This document shows, one piece after another, positions 33,538-43,031 of a stretch of 64,000 bases of DNA. Source of the stretch: Alphaproteobacteria bacterium (GTDB taxonomy: Bacteria > Pseudomonadota > Alphaproteobacteria > UBA1280 > UBA6503); NCBI GenBank assembly GCA_021774615.1, contig JAJFIW010000004.1, forward strand, positions 1 through 64,000, written 5' to 3'. The notes beneath the pieces are model-generated. The model was not told the origin of the DNA. It did not search any database and was given only the letters and a program-made list of their open reading frames with translations. How positions within the stretch are numbered: position 1 is the stretch's first letter; each line of letters starts with the position of its first letter. A program made the translations under genes and the position numbers.

Positions 33538-33858
33538 ATGACTGTACACGCAGCAACAGATAGTAGCTTTGAAGCAGACGTCATTAACGAAGAAATGCCA
33601 GTACTGGTAGACTTTTGGGCCGAATGGTGTGGACCTTGTAAAATGTTAGCTCCTATTCTTGATGATTTATCAACCGAACTAGGCGAAAAAGTTAAAGTTG
33701 TTAAGGTTAATATTGACGCTAACCCAGAAACACCAACTAAATACGGTGTGCGCGGTATCCCAACTTTGATGATTTTTAAAGGCGGCGAACTGGTAGACAC
33801 TAAAGTTGGTGCAATGCCGAAGCAAGCAATGAGCGAATGGGTTAACTCTGCTCTTTAG
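33538..33858 (+). CDS. trxA: Thioredoxin TrxA
   Basis: This is a 106-residue cytoplasmic disulfide reductant with active site W30-C31-G32-P33-C34 and the downstream cis-proline in RGIPTLMIF. Normal length. AAGGGAGA stands about 9 nt before the ATG. It follows addA by 54 bp, the usual alphaproteobacterial order. The arginase gene begins 17 nt after its stop, so at least the trxA-arginase-aminotransferase stretch may be co-transcribed. Confidence 0.98.
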   Translation: MTVHAATDSSFEADVINEEMPVLVDFWAEWCGPCKMLAPILDDLSTELGEKVKVVKVNIDANPETPTKYGVRGIPTLMIFKGGELVDTKVGAMPKQAMSEWVNSAL

Positions 33859-33875
33859 TAGGGTTAAATTTACCG

Positions 33876-34805
33876 ATGCAAATGCTACACCCTGTTCTGA
33901 TAGGTGCAGCGACTGGCTGGGGTTCTCGTAATCGAGGAACCGAAAAAGGCCCGCTGTACCTAAAAGGGTGGGGTATCGCCGACAAATTACGCCAAAAAGG
34001 TATCGAAACCTATTGGGGCGCAATGATTAAGCCTACCAAACCATCAGAATATGCGGTTATTAAGCACCGTGACGACACTTTTGACGAAGTACTTCTACAT
34101 AATCAGAAATTAGCTGGCGTTATTAAGTACCAAGTTGGCTTAAATGCTTTACCAGTTGTTATTGGTGGCGACCATAGCTGTGCTATTGGCACATGGTCGG
34201 GGGTTATTGAGGCTACTAATAGCTATGGCGAGTTTGGCCTTATTTGGTTTGATGCCCATATGGACGCACACACCCTAGAAACAGCAGACGAGGGTAAATG
34301 GGGTGGTTTTTATCATGGTATGCCACTAGCGCATTTGCTTGGTCATGGTCAGCCTCGGCTTTGTGCAGTAGGGGGCGATAGAATAAAATTAAACCCTAAA
34401 TATGTGGTGCTAGTTGGTATCCGTAGTTATGAAGCTGGCGAGGAAGCATTTTTAAAAAGCCTCGGTGTGCGGGTTATTACTATGGACGAGATTAAAAAGC
34501 ATGGCCTTGATGCTTGCATGGAAGAGGCAATTAAAATTGCAGCAGCAGCGCCCAAGGGTTTTGGTCTAACCCTAGACCTAGATGGCTTTGACCCTGAAGA
34601 TGTACCAGCTGTAGGTACTAGAGAAAAAGATGGAGTGCGTGTTTCCGAGATGCTCCCTCATCTAAAAATTATTGGTAGTAAAGAAAAATTCCGTGGGTTA
34701 GAGATTACCGAGTTTAACCCTGAGCGTGATGACAACGATAGAACTGCTGAAGTGGTAAATGAACTTATCCAAACAGTTCTAACAAATTGGAGTAAAGCAC
34801 AATGA
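33876..34805 (+). CDS. rocF: Arginase
   Basis: This ureohydrolase converts arginine to ornithine and urea using two manganese ions. At 309 residues the metal ligands are all visible: GGDHS (H100), DAHMDAH (D126, H128, D130) and LDLDGFDP (D234, D236). Active-site loop NSYGEF and the CAIGTWSG stretch fit arginase better than agmatinase. The next gene overlaps by 4 bp (ATGA) and encodes the following step, ornithine aminotransferase, which strongly supports arginase over other ureohydrolases. M3 is a possible alternative start. Confidence 0.93.
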   Translation: MQMLHPVLIGAATGWGSRNRGTEKGPLYLKGWGIADKLRQKGIETYWGAMIKPTKPSEYAVIKHRDDTFDEVLLHNQKLAGVIKYQVGLNALPVVIGGDHSCAIGTWSGVIEATNSYGEFGLIWFDAHMDAHTLETADEGKWGGFYHGMPLAHLLGHGQPRLCAVGGDRIKLNPKYVVLVGIRSYEAGEEAFLKSLGVRVITMDEIKKHGLDACMEEAIKIAAAAPKGFGLTLDLDGFDPEDVPAVGTREKDGVRVSEMLPHLKIIGSKEKFRGLEITEFNPERDDNDRTAEVVNELIQTVLTNWSKAQ

Positions 34806-36040
34806 AGAACCAAATAGTTACTAGCCAAAAACAACAAGATGCTATCGAGCACGAGAACAAATTTTGCGCCTATAACTATAAACCACTACCAGTAGTCCTA
34901 GAGCGCGGCGAAGGTGTATGGTTATGGGACATTGATGGCAATAAATATTTAGATATGATGTCGGCATATTCGGCTGTTTCTCATGGCCATAGCCACCCTC
35001 GGCTAGTTAAAGCTTTAACCGAGCAAGCGGGTAAGCTTGCAATTCCGTCACGGGCATTTCACAACGACAAGCTTGGTAAATTCCTTGAAAAAGTTTGCAA
35101 TATAACTGGTTTTGAGATGGCACTACCAATGAATACAGGTGCTGAAGCTGTTGAAACCGCGATTAAAGCCGCACGTTTGTGGGGGTATAGGGTAAAAGGG
35201 ATTGCTAAAGATAAGGCCGAAATTATTGTGGCGCATGGTAACTTTCATGGTCGTACTACTACCATTGCAGGGCTATCGTTTGATGAAGAGTACGCCATTT
35301 TTGGCCCATTTACCCCAGGTTTTGTTCCCGTACCATTTGGCGATGCTGAAGCTTTAGAAAAGGCAATCACCCCCAATACTTGTGCCTTCTTGGTTGAGCC
35401 TATCCAAGGCGAAACAGGTATTATTGTGCCACCAGCAGGGTGGCTAAAACAAGTTAGTGAAATTTGCAAAAAGAATGATGTTCTATTAATTCTAGACGAG
35501 ATCCAGTCAGGTCTAGGGCGTACGGGCAAAATGTTTGCTTACGAGCACGAGGGCATCCGCCCTGATGGAGTTGTTCTGGGTAAAGCTTTGGGTGGCGGGA
35601 TGATGGCTGTTAGTTGTTTTGTCAGTAAAAGAGAAATATTAGGTTTGTTTACTCCAGGCTCTCATGGCTCAACATTTGGCGGTAACCCACTGTCGTCAGC
35701 CATAGGCTACGAGGCTATTTGCGTGCTTGAAGAAGAAAAACTAGTAGAGCGCAGCGCCGAACTTGGTAAATACTTTAAAGAGCAACTCGAGAATATAGAC
35801 TCGCCACTGGTTAAAGAAGTGCGTGGTAAAGGTTTATGGATTGGTTTCGAAATTGATAGCAGCAAAGCATCAGCCCATGAAATATGCAAAATGCTAATGA
35901 AACGAGGTGTTTTAGCCAAAGAAACCCACGAAACCACCGTCCGCTTAGCGCCACCACTTATCATCACCCGTGAGGAGATAGACTGGGCAGTTGAGCAACT
36001 GCAAACAGTTCTAGCTGAAGTTGCTAACAAAGCTGCTTAG
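34802..36040 (+). CDS. rocD: Ornithine aminotransferase
   Basis: This class-III PLP enzyme transfers the delta-amino group of ornithine to 2-oxoglutarate, giving glutamate-5-semialdehyde and glutamate. At 412 residues: MNTGAEAVETAIKAARLWGY, the PLP-contact LILDEIQSGLGRTGKMFAYEHEG (Asp-Glu), and the Schiff-base Lys K261 in LGKALGGGMMAVS. The ATGA overlap with arginase makes a two-step arginine-to-glutamate pathway. A terminator follows, so the unit ends here. Confidence 0.96.
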   Translation: MKNQIVTSQKQQDAIEHENKFCAYNYKPLPVVLERGEGVWLWDIDGNKYLDMMSAYSAVSHGHSHPRLVKALTEQAGKLAIPSRAFHNDKLGKFLEKVCNITGFEMALPMNTGAEAVETAIKAARLWGYRVKGIAKDKAEIIVAHGNFHGRTTTIAGLSFDEEYAIFGPFTPGFVPVPFGDAEALEKAITPNTCAFLVEPIQGETGIIVPPAGWLKQVSEICKKNDVLLILDEIQSGLGRTGKMFAYEHEGIRPDGVVLGKALGGGMMAVSCFVSKREILGLFTPGSHGSTFGGNPLSSAIGYEAICVLEEEKLVERSAELGKYFKEQLENIDSPLVKEVRGKGLWIGFEIDSSKASAHEICKMLMKRGVLAKETHETTVRLAPPLIITREEIDWAVEQLQTVLAEVANKAA

Positions 36041-36061
36041 ATTAGATCTACAACAAAAATA

Positions 36062-36093
36062 AAAAACCCCTGCTAAATGGCAGGGTTTTTTTT
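36062..36093 (+). terminator. Rho-independent terminator after rocD
   Basis: CCCTGC / GCAGGG stem, flanked by an A run and eight T residues (36086-36093). A good intrinsic terminator. Confidence 0.88.
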
Positions 36094-36161
36094 GTGCGCT
36101 AACCCATAAAGACTGTAGGGAAGAAAAAACTAAATTTTTAGGGCGAATAACAAAAAACAAG

Positions 36162-37733
36162 ATGAGCGAAAAGCCACTAGATCCTAGCGATATCGTCGCA
36201 AGTAGTGAGTACATGGTACAACAAGGCGTTGTGCCTGTTGCTGCACGTAATGACGCCGAAGGCCGTGCTGAACGCCGTCGTATTGTGAAATTTCTGGTTA
36301 TAGATGGTATCTTTGCTGGCACAATGATGAACATTGTAACTGGTGTACTGCTTATTAAATTTGCCCTAGAGCTTGGTGCAACTGCGGCTACCATTGGTTT
36401 ACTTGCAGCTATCCCGTTTCTTGCGCAGTTTATGCAGGTGCCATCGGTTGTGTTATTGTCATATTTCCCATACCGTAAAATGATGGTGCTAATTGGTGCT
36501 GTTGTTTACCGCCTATCTTTAGGGTGGATGGTGTATATCCCCTTTATATCTGACAAGGAGGTCGCAATTAGCGCGCTGATTGCCGCTGTTTTAATGCGCG
36601 AGTTGGGGCTAGGTTGGGGTGCTGGGCCTTGGTATAGTTGGGTTAGTGTATTAGTCCCCGAACGGATAATGGGCAGAGCATATGGCGCAAGGCTAAGGAC
36701 ATACACTATGGCTGGTACAGTTGCGGCGTTATTAGCTGGTTTCCTTCTCGACAGCCAAGGTGTAGCTGGGACTGATAAGGTTTTACCAGTTTTTAGTTTG
36801 TTTTTTCTAACTGCACTTATGGCGGGAATGGTTAGTTTATTTGTACTAGTGAAACTGCCTGAGAGAATTCTCGAGAAGCAATCTGCGATGAGTATGCTAA
36901 AGCAGATAAGAGACCCATTTTTTGACTTAAACTTTAGAAGACTTCTAGCAGTGATGCTGGTTTTGCTGTTTTCCGTAAATATTGTGGTGCCATTTTTCCC
37001 CTATTATATGTTTACTTCGCTAGAGATATCTACAAGTTACGTTATTGCACTGTGGGCATTAAACCAGATGATGCAAGTACCATTTTTTAAATGGTGGGGT
37101 TGGGTTGGGGATAGATTTTCCCATGTGACTGCGCTTAGGGCGAGTTTACCATTTTTTATTATAAGCTTGCTGCTATGGCCGTTTGTAGCGCTACCAGACG
37201 TGCACCAACTAACAGGCTTATTACTTATTGTTATCCATGTTTTAATGGGGATTGGTTTAGCTGGGGTAACACTTGCAACACAAATTATAGCGATGAAAAT
37301 GGCACCTAAAAGTAAGGTTACAGGTTATACGGCATCGTTGTCTTTGGTGGCGGCATTTGCCTCTGGGATGGGTGCTTTATTGGGCGGTATTTTAGCTGAT
37401 AAAGTGGCTCCATTTAGCTTGCGGGTTAAGCTAGAATGGCATGAGGTTATTACTTCGGTAGACAATGTTGTCGAAGCTACCCCTTATGTGGTTACAGGGT
37501 TCGAATTTCTATTTTTGTTTGCGGCAATACTAATATTATTAATAATCCCGCTATTAAAACTTGTTGCAGTTAAAGGCAGTGTGCCACAAGACATGGTAAT
37601 GAAAATTATGCGAAACAGAGCAAAATCTATTTTACGTGGTTCTTTGTCGGGTCCAGGTGTGAGAGGGTTGGTGTATTTCCCTGTTAGTTTATTGCTGAAG
37701 AAGAAAAAGGTTAAGCTACCTGATACAGAATAA
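36162..37733 (+). CDS. MFS transporter
   Basis: This 523-residue polytopic inner-membrane carrier of the major facilitator type has about 12 hydrophobic segments, in two halves with a central loop near 235-255. A soluble 40-residue N-terminal extension (rich in acidic and Arg residues) precedes TM1. The MFS loop motif is only weakly visible (DRFSHVTALRA around 325, between TM8 and TM9). The C-terminal tail is basic (LLKKKKVKLP). The substrate cannot be inferred. It converges with the ankyrin gene with no intergenic base. Confidence 0.85.
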   Translation: MSEKPLDPSDIVASSEYMVQQGVVPVAARNDAEGRAERRRIVKFLVIDGIFAGTMMNIVTGVLLIKFALELGATAATIGLLAAIPFLAQFMQVPSVVLLSYFPYRKMMVLIGAVVYRLSLGWMVYIPFISDKEVAISALIAAVLMRELGLGWGAGPWYSWVSVLVPERIMGRAYGARLRTYTMAGTVAALLAGFLLDSQGVAGTDKVLPVFSLFFLTALMAGMVSLFVLVKLPERILEKQSAMSMLKQIRDPFFDLNFRRLLAVMLVLLFSVNIVVPFFPYYMFTSLEISTSYVIALWALNQMMQVPFFKWWGWVGDRFSHVTALRASLPFFIISLLLWPFVALPDVHQLTGLLLIVIHVLMGIGLAGVTLATQIIAMKMAPKSKVTGYTASLSLVAAFASGMGALLGGILADKVAPFSLRVKLEWHEVITSVDNVVEATPYVVTGFEFLFLFAAILILLIIPLLKLVAVKGSVPQDMVMKIMRNRAKSILRGSLSGPGVRGLVYFPVSLLLKKKKVKLPDTE

Positions 37734-38735
37734 TTAGCGTTGAGGGTTAAGAATATAACCTTTTCTCTTTGTTAACCCCGGAGCATTAGCACCTGCTGCA
37801 TAAAGTATATTAGCAATATCGGAAAATTTCTCTTCTAGAGCAATGTCTAACACCGACCAACCACGGTCGTTTGTAGTGTTGGGGTCTGCACCCTTTTCGA
37901 GTAATAGTTTAACTATAGTAGGTTGGTTATGGGTTACTGCAAGCATAAAAGCATTGTTGCCTTGGGGGTCTTGCATATCTGTTTTAGCGCCAACCCCAAC
38001 TAGGAACGATGCTAGCCTTGGGTGCTCTTTCCAGACTGCAAGCATAAGAGGGGTCATGCCTGCGCGGTTTTGTTTATTAATATCACCATCTTGGTTGTGG
38101 AGTAGTGCTAAAATTTCGGCATATCCTGCGTAAGCAGCTAGGTGGAGGCTGCTCCAACCATCTTTATTTCCTAAATTTGGGTTAGCTTTATTTTTAAGTA
38201 ATAAACCAACCATGTAAATATTGTTTCTTTCAACAGATAGGTGCAAGGGGCTATCGCCACGGGTGTTTGTGGCATTAGCATCAGCGCCGTACAGTAATAG
38301 CATTTGGGCAATGTCTAGCCTGTTTTCTATTGAGGCAAAATGAAGAGCTGTTTGCCCAGTAGATATCTGCACAGTGGCGGGCATTCCGGCTTTAAGGTAG
38401 CGTAGTAAAAGTTTTTCATCACCACTTTTTGCTACATTGAGGAATGCTTCGGTGGTAAAGGGGTGTTTTTCTGCTATTAGGTCTTTTTGCCGTTGTTGTT
38501 TAACGGTTAAAGGCGGCGGGGTTTGCTCTTTTTTAATGCGTGCCAAGTCTATAACTTGGAATGTTTCAGTTACAAAGTTAGCAAGGTCTACGACAATGTC
38601 ATTGTCTTCTTCACCATTCTCTGTTGCTTCTTCTGGGGGAGGTGTGGGTTCTTTGTCTTCTGCGTATAATGGCAATGCTGGTGCTAAAAATAACACCAGC
38701 ATTACTATTAAATAAGGAAGATAAATTTTCTTCAT
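37734..38735 (-). CDS. Secreted ankyrin-repeat protein
   Basis: A 333-residue protein with a signal peptide (MKKIYLPYLIVMLVLFLAP, cleavage near LYA) and an acidic spacer. About six ankyrin repeats follow, residues about 105-325 (TGQTALHFASIENRLDIAQM, GDSPLHLSVERNNIYMVGLL, GWSSLHLAAYAGYAEILALL, GMTPLMLAVWKEHPRLASFL, and two more). Ankyrin repeats bind other proteins. With a signal peptide, the partner should be periplasmic or outside the cell. It lies 6 nt downstream of yajQ on the same strand, so probably co-transcribed. The binding partner is unknown. Confidence 0.92.
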   Translation of the reverse strand: MKKIYLPYLIVMLVLFLAPALPLYAEDKEPTPPPEEATENGEEDNDIVVDLANFVTETFQVIDLARIKKEQTPPPLTVKQQRQKDLIAEKHPFTTEAFLNVAKSGDEKLLLRYLKAGMPATVQISTGQTALHFASIENRLDIAQMLLLYGADANATNTRGDSPLHLSVERNNIYMVGLLLKNKANPNLGNKDGWSSLHLAAYAGYAEILALLHNQDGDINKQNRAGMTPLMLAVWKEHPRLASFLVGVGAKTDMQDPQGNNAFMLAVTHNQPTIVKLLLEKGADPNTTNDRGWSVLDIALEEKFSDIANILYAAGANAPGLTKRKGYILNPQR

Positions 38736-38741
38736 GTTTAG

Positions 38742-39227
38742 TTAATCGCGAAAGTTAATAAACTGTAGGGGAAGGTCTATTTTAATACCCTTAACAAGAT
38801 CCATTGCTTGTTGGAGGTCATCGCGTTTTTTACCATTTACACGGACTTCATCACCTTGGATACTGGCTTGTACCTTCATTTTGCTATCTTTAATAACTTT
38901 AGAAATTTTCTTGGCAACATCTTGGTCAATCCCTTGGCGGATGGTAACAACTTGTCTTATGGTATTACCGCTAGCTTTTTCGGCGGTTTTCATTTCTAAA
39001 GAACCTGCTTCAACCTTGCGGCGAGTAAGATGAACCTTAAGCAAGTCATGCATTTGCCGTAGTTTCATGTCGTCATCTGCAAGGATAGTCATGCTATCTT
39101 CTTTTAGCTCAATACTACAATTGCTACCTTTAAAATCAAAACGTTGCTCTATTTCTTTGGTCATGGCGTTTAGAGCGTTTTTTACTTCTGCCATATCTGT
39201 ACGAGAGACAATATCAAAACTTGGCAT
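38742..39227 (-). CDS. yajQ: YajQ-family nucleotide-binding protein
   Basis: This is a 161-residue member of the YajQ family, small proteins with two ferredoxin-like domains that bind nucleotides. Xanthomonas members bind cyclic di-GMP. Start MPSFDIVSRTDMAEVKNA, core FDFKGSNCSIELKEDSMTI, and end GIKIDLPLQFINFRD are all diagnostic. AGGAAG lies 7-8 nt before the ATG. It is divergent from hrcA and probably shares its transcript with the ankyrin gene. Molecular role in this organism is not known. Confidence 0.96.
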   Translation of the reverse strand: MPSFDIVSRTDMAEVKNALNAMTKEIEQRFDFKGSNCSIELKEDSMTILADDDMKLRQMHDLLKVHLTRRKVEAGSLEMKTAEKASGNTIRQVVTIRQGIDQDVAKKISKVIKDSKMKVQASIQGDEVRVNGKKRDDLQQAMDLVKGIKIDLPLQFINFRD

Positions 39228-39291
39228 GGTCTTTACTTCCTTATTTAGTACTTATTTAAAAGAGGATTGTACCATAAAAATAGATTTTCTC

Positions 39292-39333
39292 TTGCAAAAA
39301 TGGTTTTAGCACTCTATATATAGAGAGTGCTAA
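39292..39333 (+). promoter_or_regulatory. hrcA promoter overlapped by a CIRCE operator with 10-nt spacer
   Basis: -35 TTGCAA (39292-39297), 17-bp spacer, -10 TATATA (39315-39320). The HrcA operator arms TTAGCACTC (39306-39314) and GAGTGCTAA (39325-39333) are perfect, and the -10 box lies in the space between them. The classical CIRCE spacer is 9 nt. Here it is 10. HrcA would block this promoter directly, so hrcA-grpE-dnaK should be autoregulated and heat-inducible. Confidence 0.9.
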
Positions 39334-39358
39334 CGAATTAATGTATTAGGTAAGTAGC

Positions 39359-40396
39359 GTGGTTGATAAGGATTTGCATAACCGCCAAGGTTTTGTGCTA
39401 AAAGAAATTATTGATGTATATACCCATACAGGGCAGCCTGTGGGGTCTAAAACTATTGCCGAGCGCTTGCCAGCAAAGCTGTCATCAGCAACTATCCGTA
39501 ATGTTATGGCAGAGTTGGAGGATCTGGGCTTATTACAAAGCCCGCATACATCAGCAGGCCGTATCCCGACTGAAGAGGGGTTGCGTTATTACGTTAATGG
39601 TTTGGTTGAGGTAAATGACCTTGATAAAGCACTAGAAAAAGAGCTTAAAAAACGCCTAAAAGATGGCGGAAACATGAAAGATGCTATTAATGATGCATCT
39701 AATGTTTTAGCACAGATGACTGGTTGTGCAGGGCTGGTATGGGTACCAACCCAACAGGAAGATACTTTGGAGCAGGTAGAGTTTGTGCGTCTGCAAGGTG
39801 GTAGAGTTTTAGTTATTATAGTGACTGAGAGCGGCCAAGTAGAAAATCGGATGATCCATGTACCAGAGAATATCTCAGCGCAAGACTTAAAAGTTGCAGC
39901 ATTTGAGCTTAATAAGGTTATCCACGGTTTAACTTTGCCTGAAGCTAGGCAAAGCATAGTGTCGGTACTGCGCGAGCAGAAAATGGAACTAGACAAAATG
40001 ATGGATGACTTTATCGGCGACACAAATAGCGATAAAAGCGGTGGTTTAGTTGTTGGTGGTAGCCAAAATTTGTTTAGCTACCCCGAGTTATTACGAGAAC
40101 AGCTACAGCAGCTATTTTTTGTATTAGAAGAAAAGAAATTACTAATTGGGCTGATCGACCAAATGCACCAGGGCGAGGGTGTACAGATTTTTATTGGTGC
40201 CGAATGCCCGCTAGATGCAACAACAGATTGCGCCATGATTACTGCACAATATAGCTCTGAGGATAAAAAGATTATAGGTACAGTTGGTGTTATAGGGCCA
40301 ATGCGGATGAACTATTCGCAAAATATTGCACTGGTAGACTATACCGCGAGAATATTAAGTAGAACTATTAATAACCTGACAAAAGGAAATATATAA
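39359..40396 (+). CDS. hrcA: Heat-inducible transcription repressor HrcA
   Basis: This repressor binds CIRCE operators and loses activity when GroEL is occupied by unfolded protein. At 345 residues, the N-terminal winged helix has PVGSKTIAERLPAKLSSATIRNVMAELEDLGLL and SAGRIPTEEGLRYYV. The dimerisation and core domains follow, ending with GPMRMNYSQNIALVDYTARILS. The start is GTG 39359. The operator lies 26 nt upstream. grpE begins 1 nt after its stop. Confidence 0.97.
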   Translation: MVDKDLHNRQGFVLKEIIDVYTHTGQPVGSKTIAERLPAKLSSATIRNVMAELEDLGLLQSPHTSAGRIPTEEGLRYYVNGLVEVNDLDKALEKELKKRLKDGGNMKDAINDASNVLAQMTGCAGLVWVPTQQEDTLEQVEFVRLQGGRVLVIIVTESGQVENRMIHVPENISAQDLKVAAFELNKVIHGLTLPEARQSIVSVLREQKMELDKMMDDFIGDTNSDKSGGLVVGGSQNLFSYPELLREQLQQLFFVLEEKKLLIGLIDQMHQGEGVQIFIGAECPLDATTDCAMITAQYSSEDKKIIGTVGVIGPMRMNYSQNIALVDYTARILSRTINNLTKGNI

Positions 40397-40397
40397 T

Positions 40398-40988
40398 ATG
40401 GACGAGCAAAATCAGCCTCAAGATGAAACTCTTGAAGGGCCAATGGTTGAAGAAACACAGGCTGAAGAAAAGGTAGTTGTTGAAGAAGTTGTAGACTTTA
40501 AAGACAAATACATACGCCTGATGGCAGACATGGAGAACCTACGCAAACGCACCACCCGTGACATGGAAGATAGCCGTCGTTTTGCGGTAAGTGCATTTGC
40601 TAGAGAAATGCTAGATGTTGCCGATAACCTAGAGCGAGCTTTAGATGCTATCGATAAAGAAGAAGCTAATAAAAATGAGCACCTGAAGAACTTGTTAGAC
40701 GGTGTAAACATGGTTGGCAACCAACTAGAACGAATTTTTGGGCAGTTTAAAATTGAGAAAACTATGCCTAAAGAAGGTGAGAAGTTCAATGCTGATTTCC
40801 ACCAAGCAATGTTTGAAGTGCCTACAAACGATTACCCTGCTGGAACAATCGCAAAAGTGATGCAACCAGGGTACATGATTGCTGGCCGCTTGCTGCGCCC
40901 TGCACTTGTTGGTACTGCAAAGAAAATAGAAGAACAACCTGTTGATGCACCAGACAACGCAACAACAGAACAACAAAAACAAGCTTAA
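40398..40988 (+). CDS. grpE: GrpE nucleotide exchange factor
   Basis: This is the DnaK co-chaperone that releases ADP. At 196 residues, an acidic unstructured start and a long helix (about 35-85, DKYIRLMADMENLRKRTTRDMED) precede the beta-domain with the signature FNADFHQAMFEVPTNDYPAGTIAKVMQPGYMIAGRLLRPALV. Genes on both sides confirm the identity. dnaK follows after 33 bp with no CIRCE of its own. Confidence 0.98.
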   Translation: MDEQNQPQDETLEGPMVEETQAEEKVVVEEVVDFKDKYIRLMADMENLRKRTTRDMEDSRRFAVSAFAREMLDVADNLERALDAIDKEEANKNEHLKNLLDGVNMVGNQLERIFGQFKIEKTMPKEGEKFNADFHQAMFEVPTNDYPAGTIAKVMQPGYMIAGRLLRPALVGTAKKIEEQPVDAPDNATTEQQKQA

Positions 40989-41021
40989 ATATATTAACTA
41001 ATACTTATAGGAGAGAATATT

Positions 41022-42968
41022 ATGGGTAAAATTATCGGAATCGACCTCGGGACAACAAACTCTTGCATCGCATTGATGGAAGGTGGCCAAGGTAAAGTAA
41101 TTGAGAACAGCGAAGGTATGCGTACTACACCTTCCATTATTTCATTTAGTGATGACGGCGAACGTTTGGTTGGTATGCCAGCTAAACGCCAAGCTGTTAC
41201 AAACCCTGAAAACACTTTATACGCTATTAAGCGTCTTATTGGCCGTCGTTTTGACGACAAAGCTACTAAAGAAGAACAAAGCAGCATGCCTTATAAAATC
41301 GTTAAAGCTAAAAATGGCGACGCTTGGGTTGAAGTAGAAGGCAAAATGTACTCACCAGCTGAAGTGTCAGCAATGATTTTGCAAAAAATGAAGAAAACTG
41401 CTGAAGATTTCTTGGGTGAAGAAGTAACAGACGCTGTTATTACAGTACCTGCCTACTTTAACGATGCCCAACGCCAAGCAACTAAAGATGCTGGTAAAAT
41501 TGCAGGCCTAAACGTACAACGTTTGGTTAACGAACCTACAGCAGCAGCACTTGCTTACGGTATGTCTGAAGACGCTGGAACTGTAAAAACAATTGCAGTT
41601 TATGACCTTGGTGGCGGTACTTTTGATGTATCTATTTTAGAGATTGGCGACGGCGTTGTAGAAGTTAAAGCAACTAACGGCGACACACACCTAGGTGGTG
41701 AAGACTTTGACATGCGCATTATGGACTTTTTGGCTGATGAGTTTAAAAAAGAAAACAGCATTGACCTTAAACAAGACAAACTTGCACTACAACGCTTGAA
41801 AGAAGCTGCTGAAAAAGCAAAAATTGAGCTAAGTTCTGCAACATCTACCGATGTTAACTTGCCGTTTATTACTGCCGACCAAAATGGTCCTAAGCACTTA
41901 AACGTTAAGCTTACTCGGGCAAAATTAGAAAAACTAGTTGATGATTTGGTAGAGCGCAGTATTAAACCTTGCGAAGCTGCGATGAAAGACTCTGGCTTTA
42001 GTAAGTCTGACATTGACGAGGTTATCCTTGTTGGTGGACAAACTCGGATGCCACGTGTCCAAGAAATGGTAGAAAAATACTTCGGTAAAGAGCCTAACAA
42101 AGGCGTTAACCCTGATGAAGTTGTAGCACTAGGTGCTGCTATTCAAGGTGGCGTATTGCAGGGTGACGTTAAAGACGTATTGTTGCTAGATGTAACTCCA
42201 CTTAGCCTTGGTATCGAAACTTTGGGCGGCGTGTTGACTAGTTTAATCGAGCGTAATACAACTATCCCAACCAAGAAATCACAAGTGTTTTCAACAGCTG
42301 AAGATAACCAGTCTGCTGTAACAATTCGTGTTTTCCAAGGTGAGCGCCCAATGGCTGCCGACAACAAAATGCTAGGTCAGTTTGACTTGGTTGGTATCCC
42401 TCCGTCACCACGTGGGGTTCCACAAATCGAAGTTGCTTTCGACATTGACGCTAACGGTATTGTTAATGTGTCAGCTAAAGATAAAGGTACTGGTAAAGAG
42501 CATTCTATCCGTATCCAAGCATCTGGTGGTTTGTCTGACGACGAAATCAACAACATGGTTAAAGAAGCAGAAAGCCATGCTGACGAAGACAGCAAACGCC
42601 GTGAAACAGTTGACGCCCGCAACCACGGCGAGGCTTTAAGCCATCAGGTAGAGAAAAACCTAAAAGAGCATGGCGATAAAGTTGAAACAGCCGAGCGTGA
42701 GCAAATCGAAAAAGCTTTAGAAGACGTGAAAGCAGTTCTTGAAGACGAGAACGCTGAAGTCGAACTTCTAAAAGAGAAAAACGACGCGTTGATGCAAGCT
42801 GCGATGAAACTAGGCGAAGCTATGTATAAACAAGAAGAAGGTGCCGAAGAAGAAGATTTAGCAGGAACCGAGAACAAAGCAGAAGACGACAATGTTGTAG
42901 ACGCTGAGTTCGAAGAAGTTGCTAAAGATGACAATGGCAACGACAAAGACAAAAAAGCATCTGCATAA
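41022..42968 (+). CDS. dnaK: Chaperone DnaK (Hsp70)
   Basis: This ATP-driven chaperone binds exposed hydrophobic peptides. At 648 residues it starts [19 protein letters not shown] (phosphate loop 1). [34 protein letters not shown] and the linker [19 protein letters not shown] follow. The substrate-binding domain and lid come next, and the acidic tail ends in [10 protein letters not shown] plus a Lys/Asp-rich extension. Codon use is more regular than average, as expected for a highly expressed gene. AGGAGAG lies 5-6 nt upstream. Confidence 0.99.
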   Translation: MGKIIGIDLGTTNSCIALMEGGQGKVIENSEGMRTTPSIISFSDDGERLVGMPAKRQAVTNPENTLYAIKRLIGRRFDDKATKEEQSSMPYKIVKAKNGDAWVEVEGKMYSPAEVSAMILQKMKKTAEDFLGEEVTDAVITVPAYFNDAQRQATKDAGKIAGLNVQRLVNEPTAAALAYGMSEDAGTVKTIAVYDLGGGTFDVSILEIGDGVVEVKATNGDTHLGGEDFDMRIMDFLADEFKKENSIDLKQDKLALQRLKEAAEKAKIELSSATSTDVNLPFITADQNGPKHLNVKLTRAKLEKLVDDLVERSIKPCEAAMKDSGFSKSDIDEVILVGGQTRMPRVQEMVEKYFGKEPNKGVNPDEVVALGAAIQGGVLQGDVKDVLLLDVTPLSLGIETLGGVLTSLIERNTTIPTKKSQVFSTAEDNQSAVTIRVFQGERPMAADNKMLGQFDLVGIPPSPRGVPQIEVAFDIDANGIVNVSAKDKGTGKEHSIRIQASGGLSDDEINNMVKEAESHADEDSKRRETVDARNHGEALSHQVEKNLKEHGDKVETAEREQIEKALEDVKAVLEDENAEVELLKEKNDALMQAAMKLGEAMYKQEEGAEEEDLAGTENKAEDDNVVDAEFEEVAKDDNGNDKDKKASA

Positions 42969-42983
42969 TTAAGTAAATAGGTG

Positions 42984-43015
42984 TTAGCAGGGTGGTGGAT
43001 AAGCCACCCTGCTAA
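42984..43015 (+). terminator. Hairpin between dnaK and the acetyltransferase gene
   Basis: A 12-bp perfect stem TTAGCAGGGTGG / CCACCCTGCTAA with an 8-nt loop. No T tract, so it may be a processing or attenuation site rather than a full terminator. It lies 5' of the next gene's Shine-Dalgarno. Confidence 0.6.
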
Positions 43016-43031
43016 TAACTTTGAGGATAAT

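Noticed and set aside
33876-34805. Agmatinase or formimidoylglutamase rather than arginase
   Set aside because: The residues near the metal site and the overlapping ornithine aminotransferase gene favour arginase.
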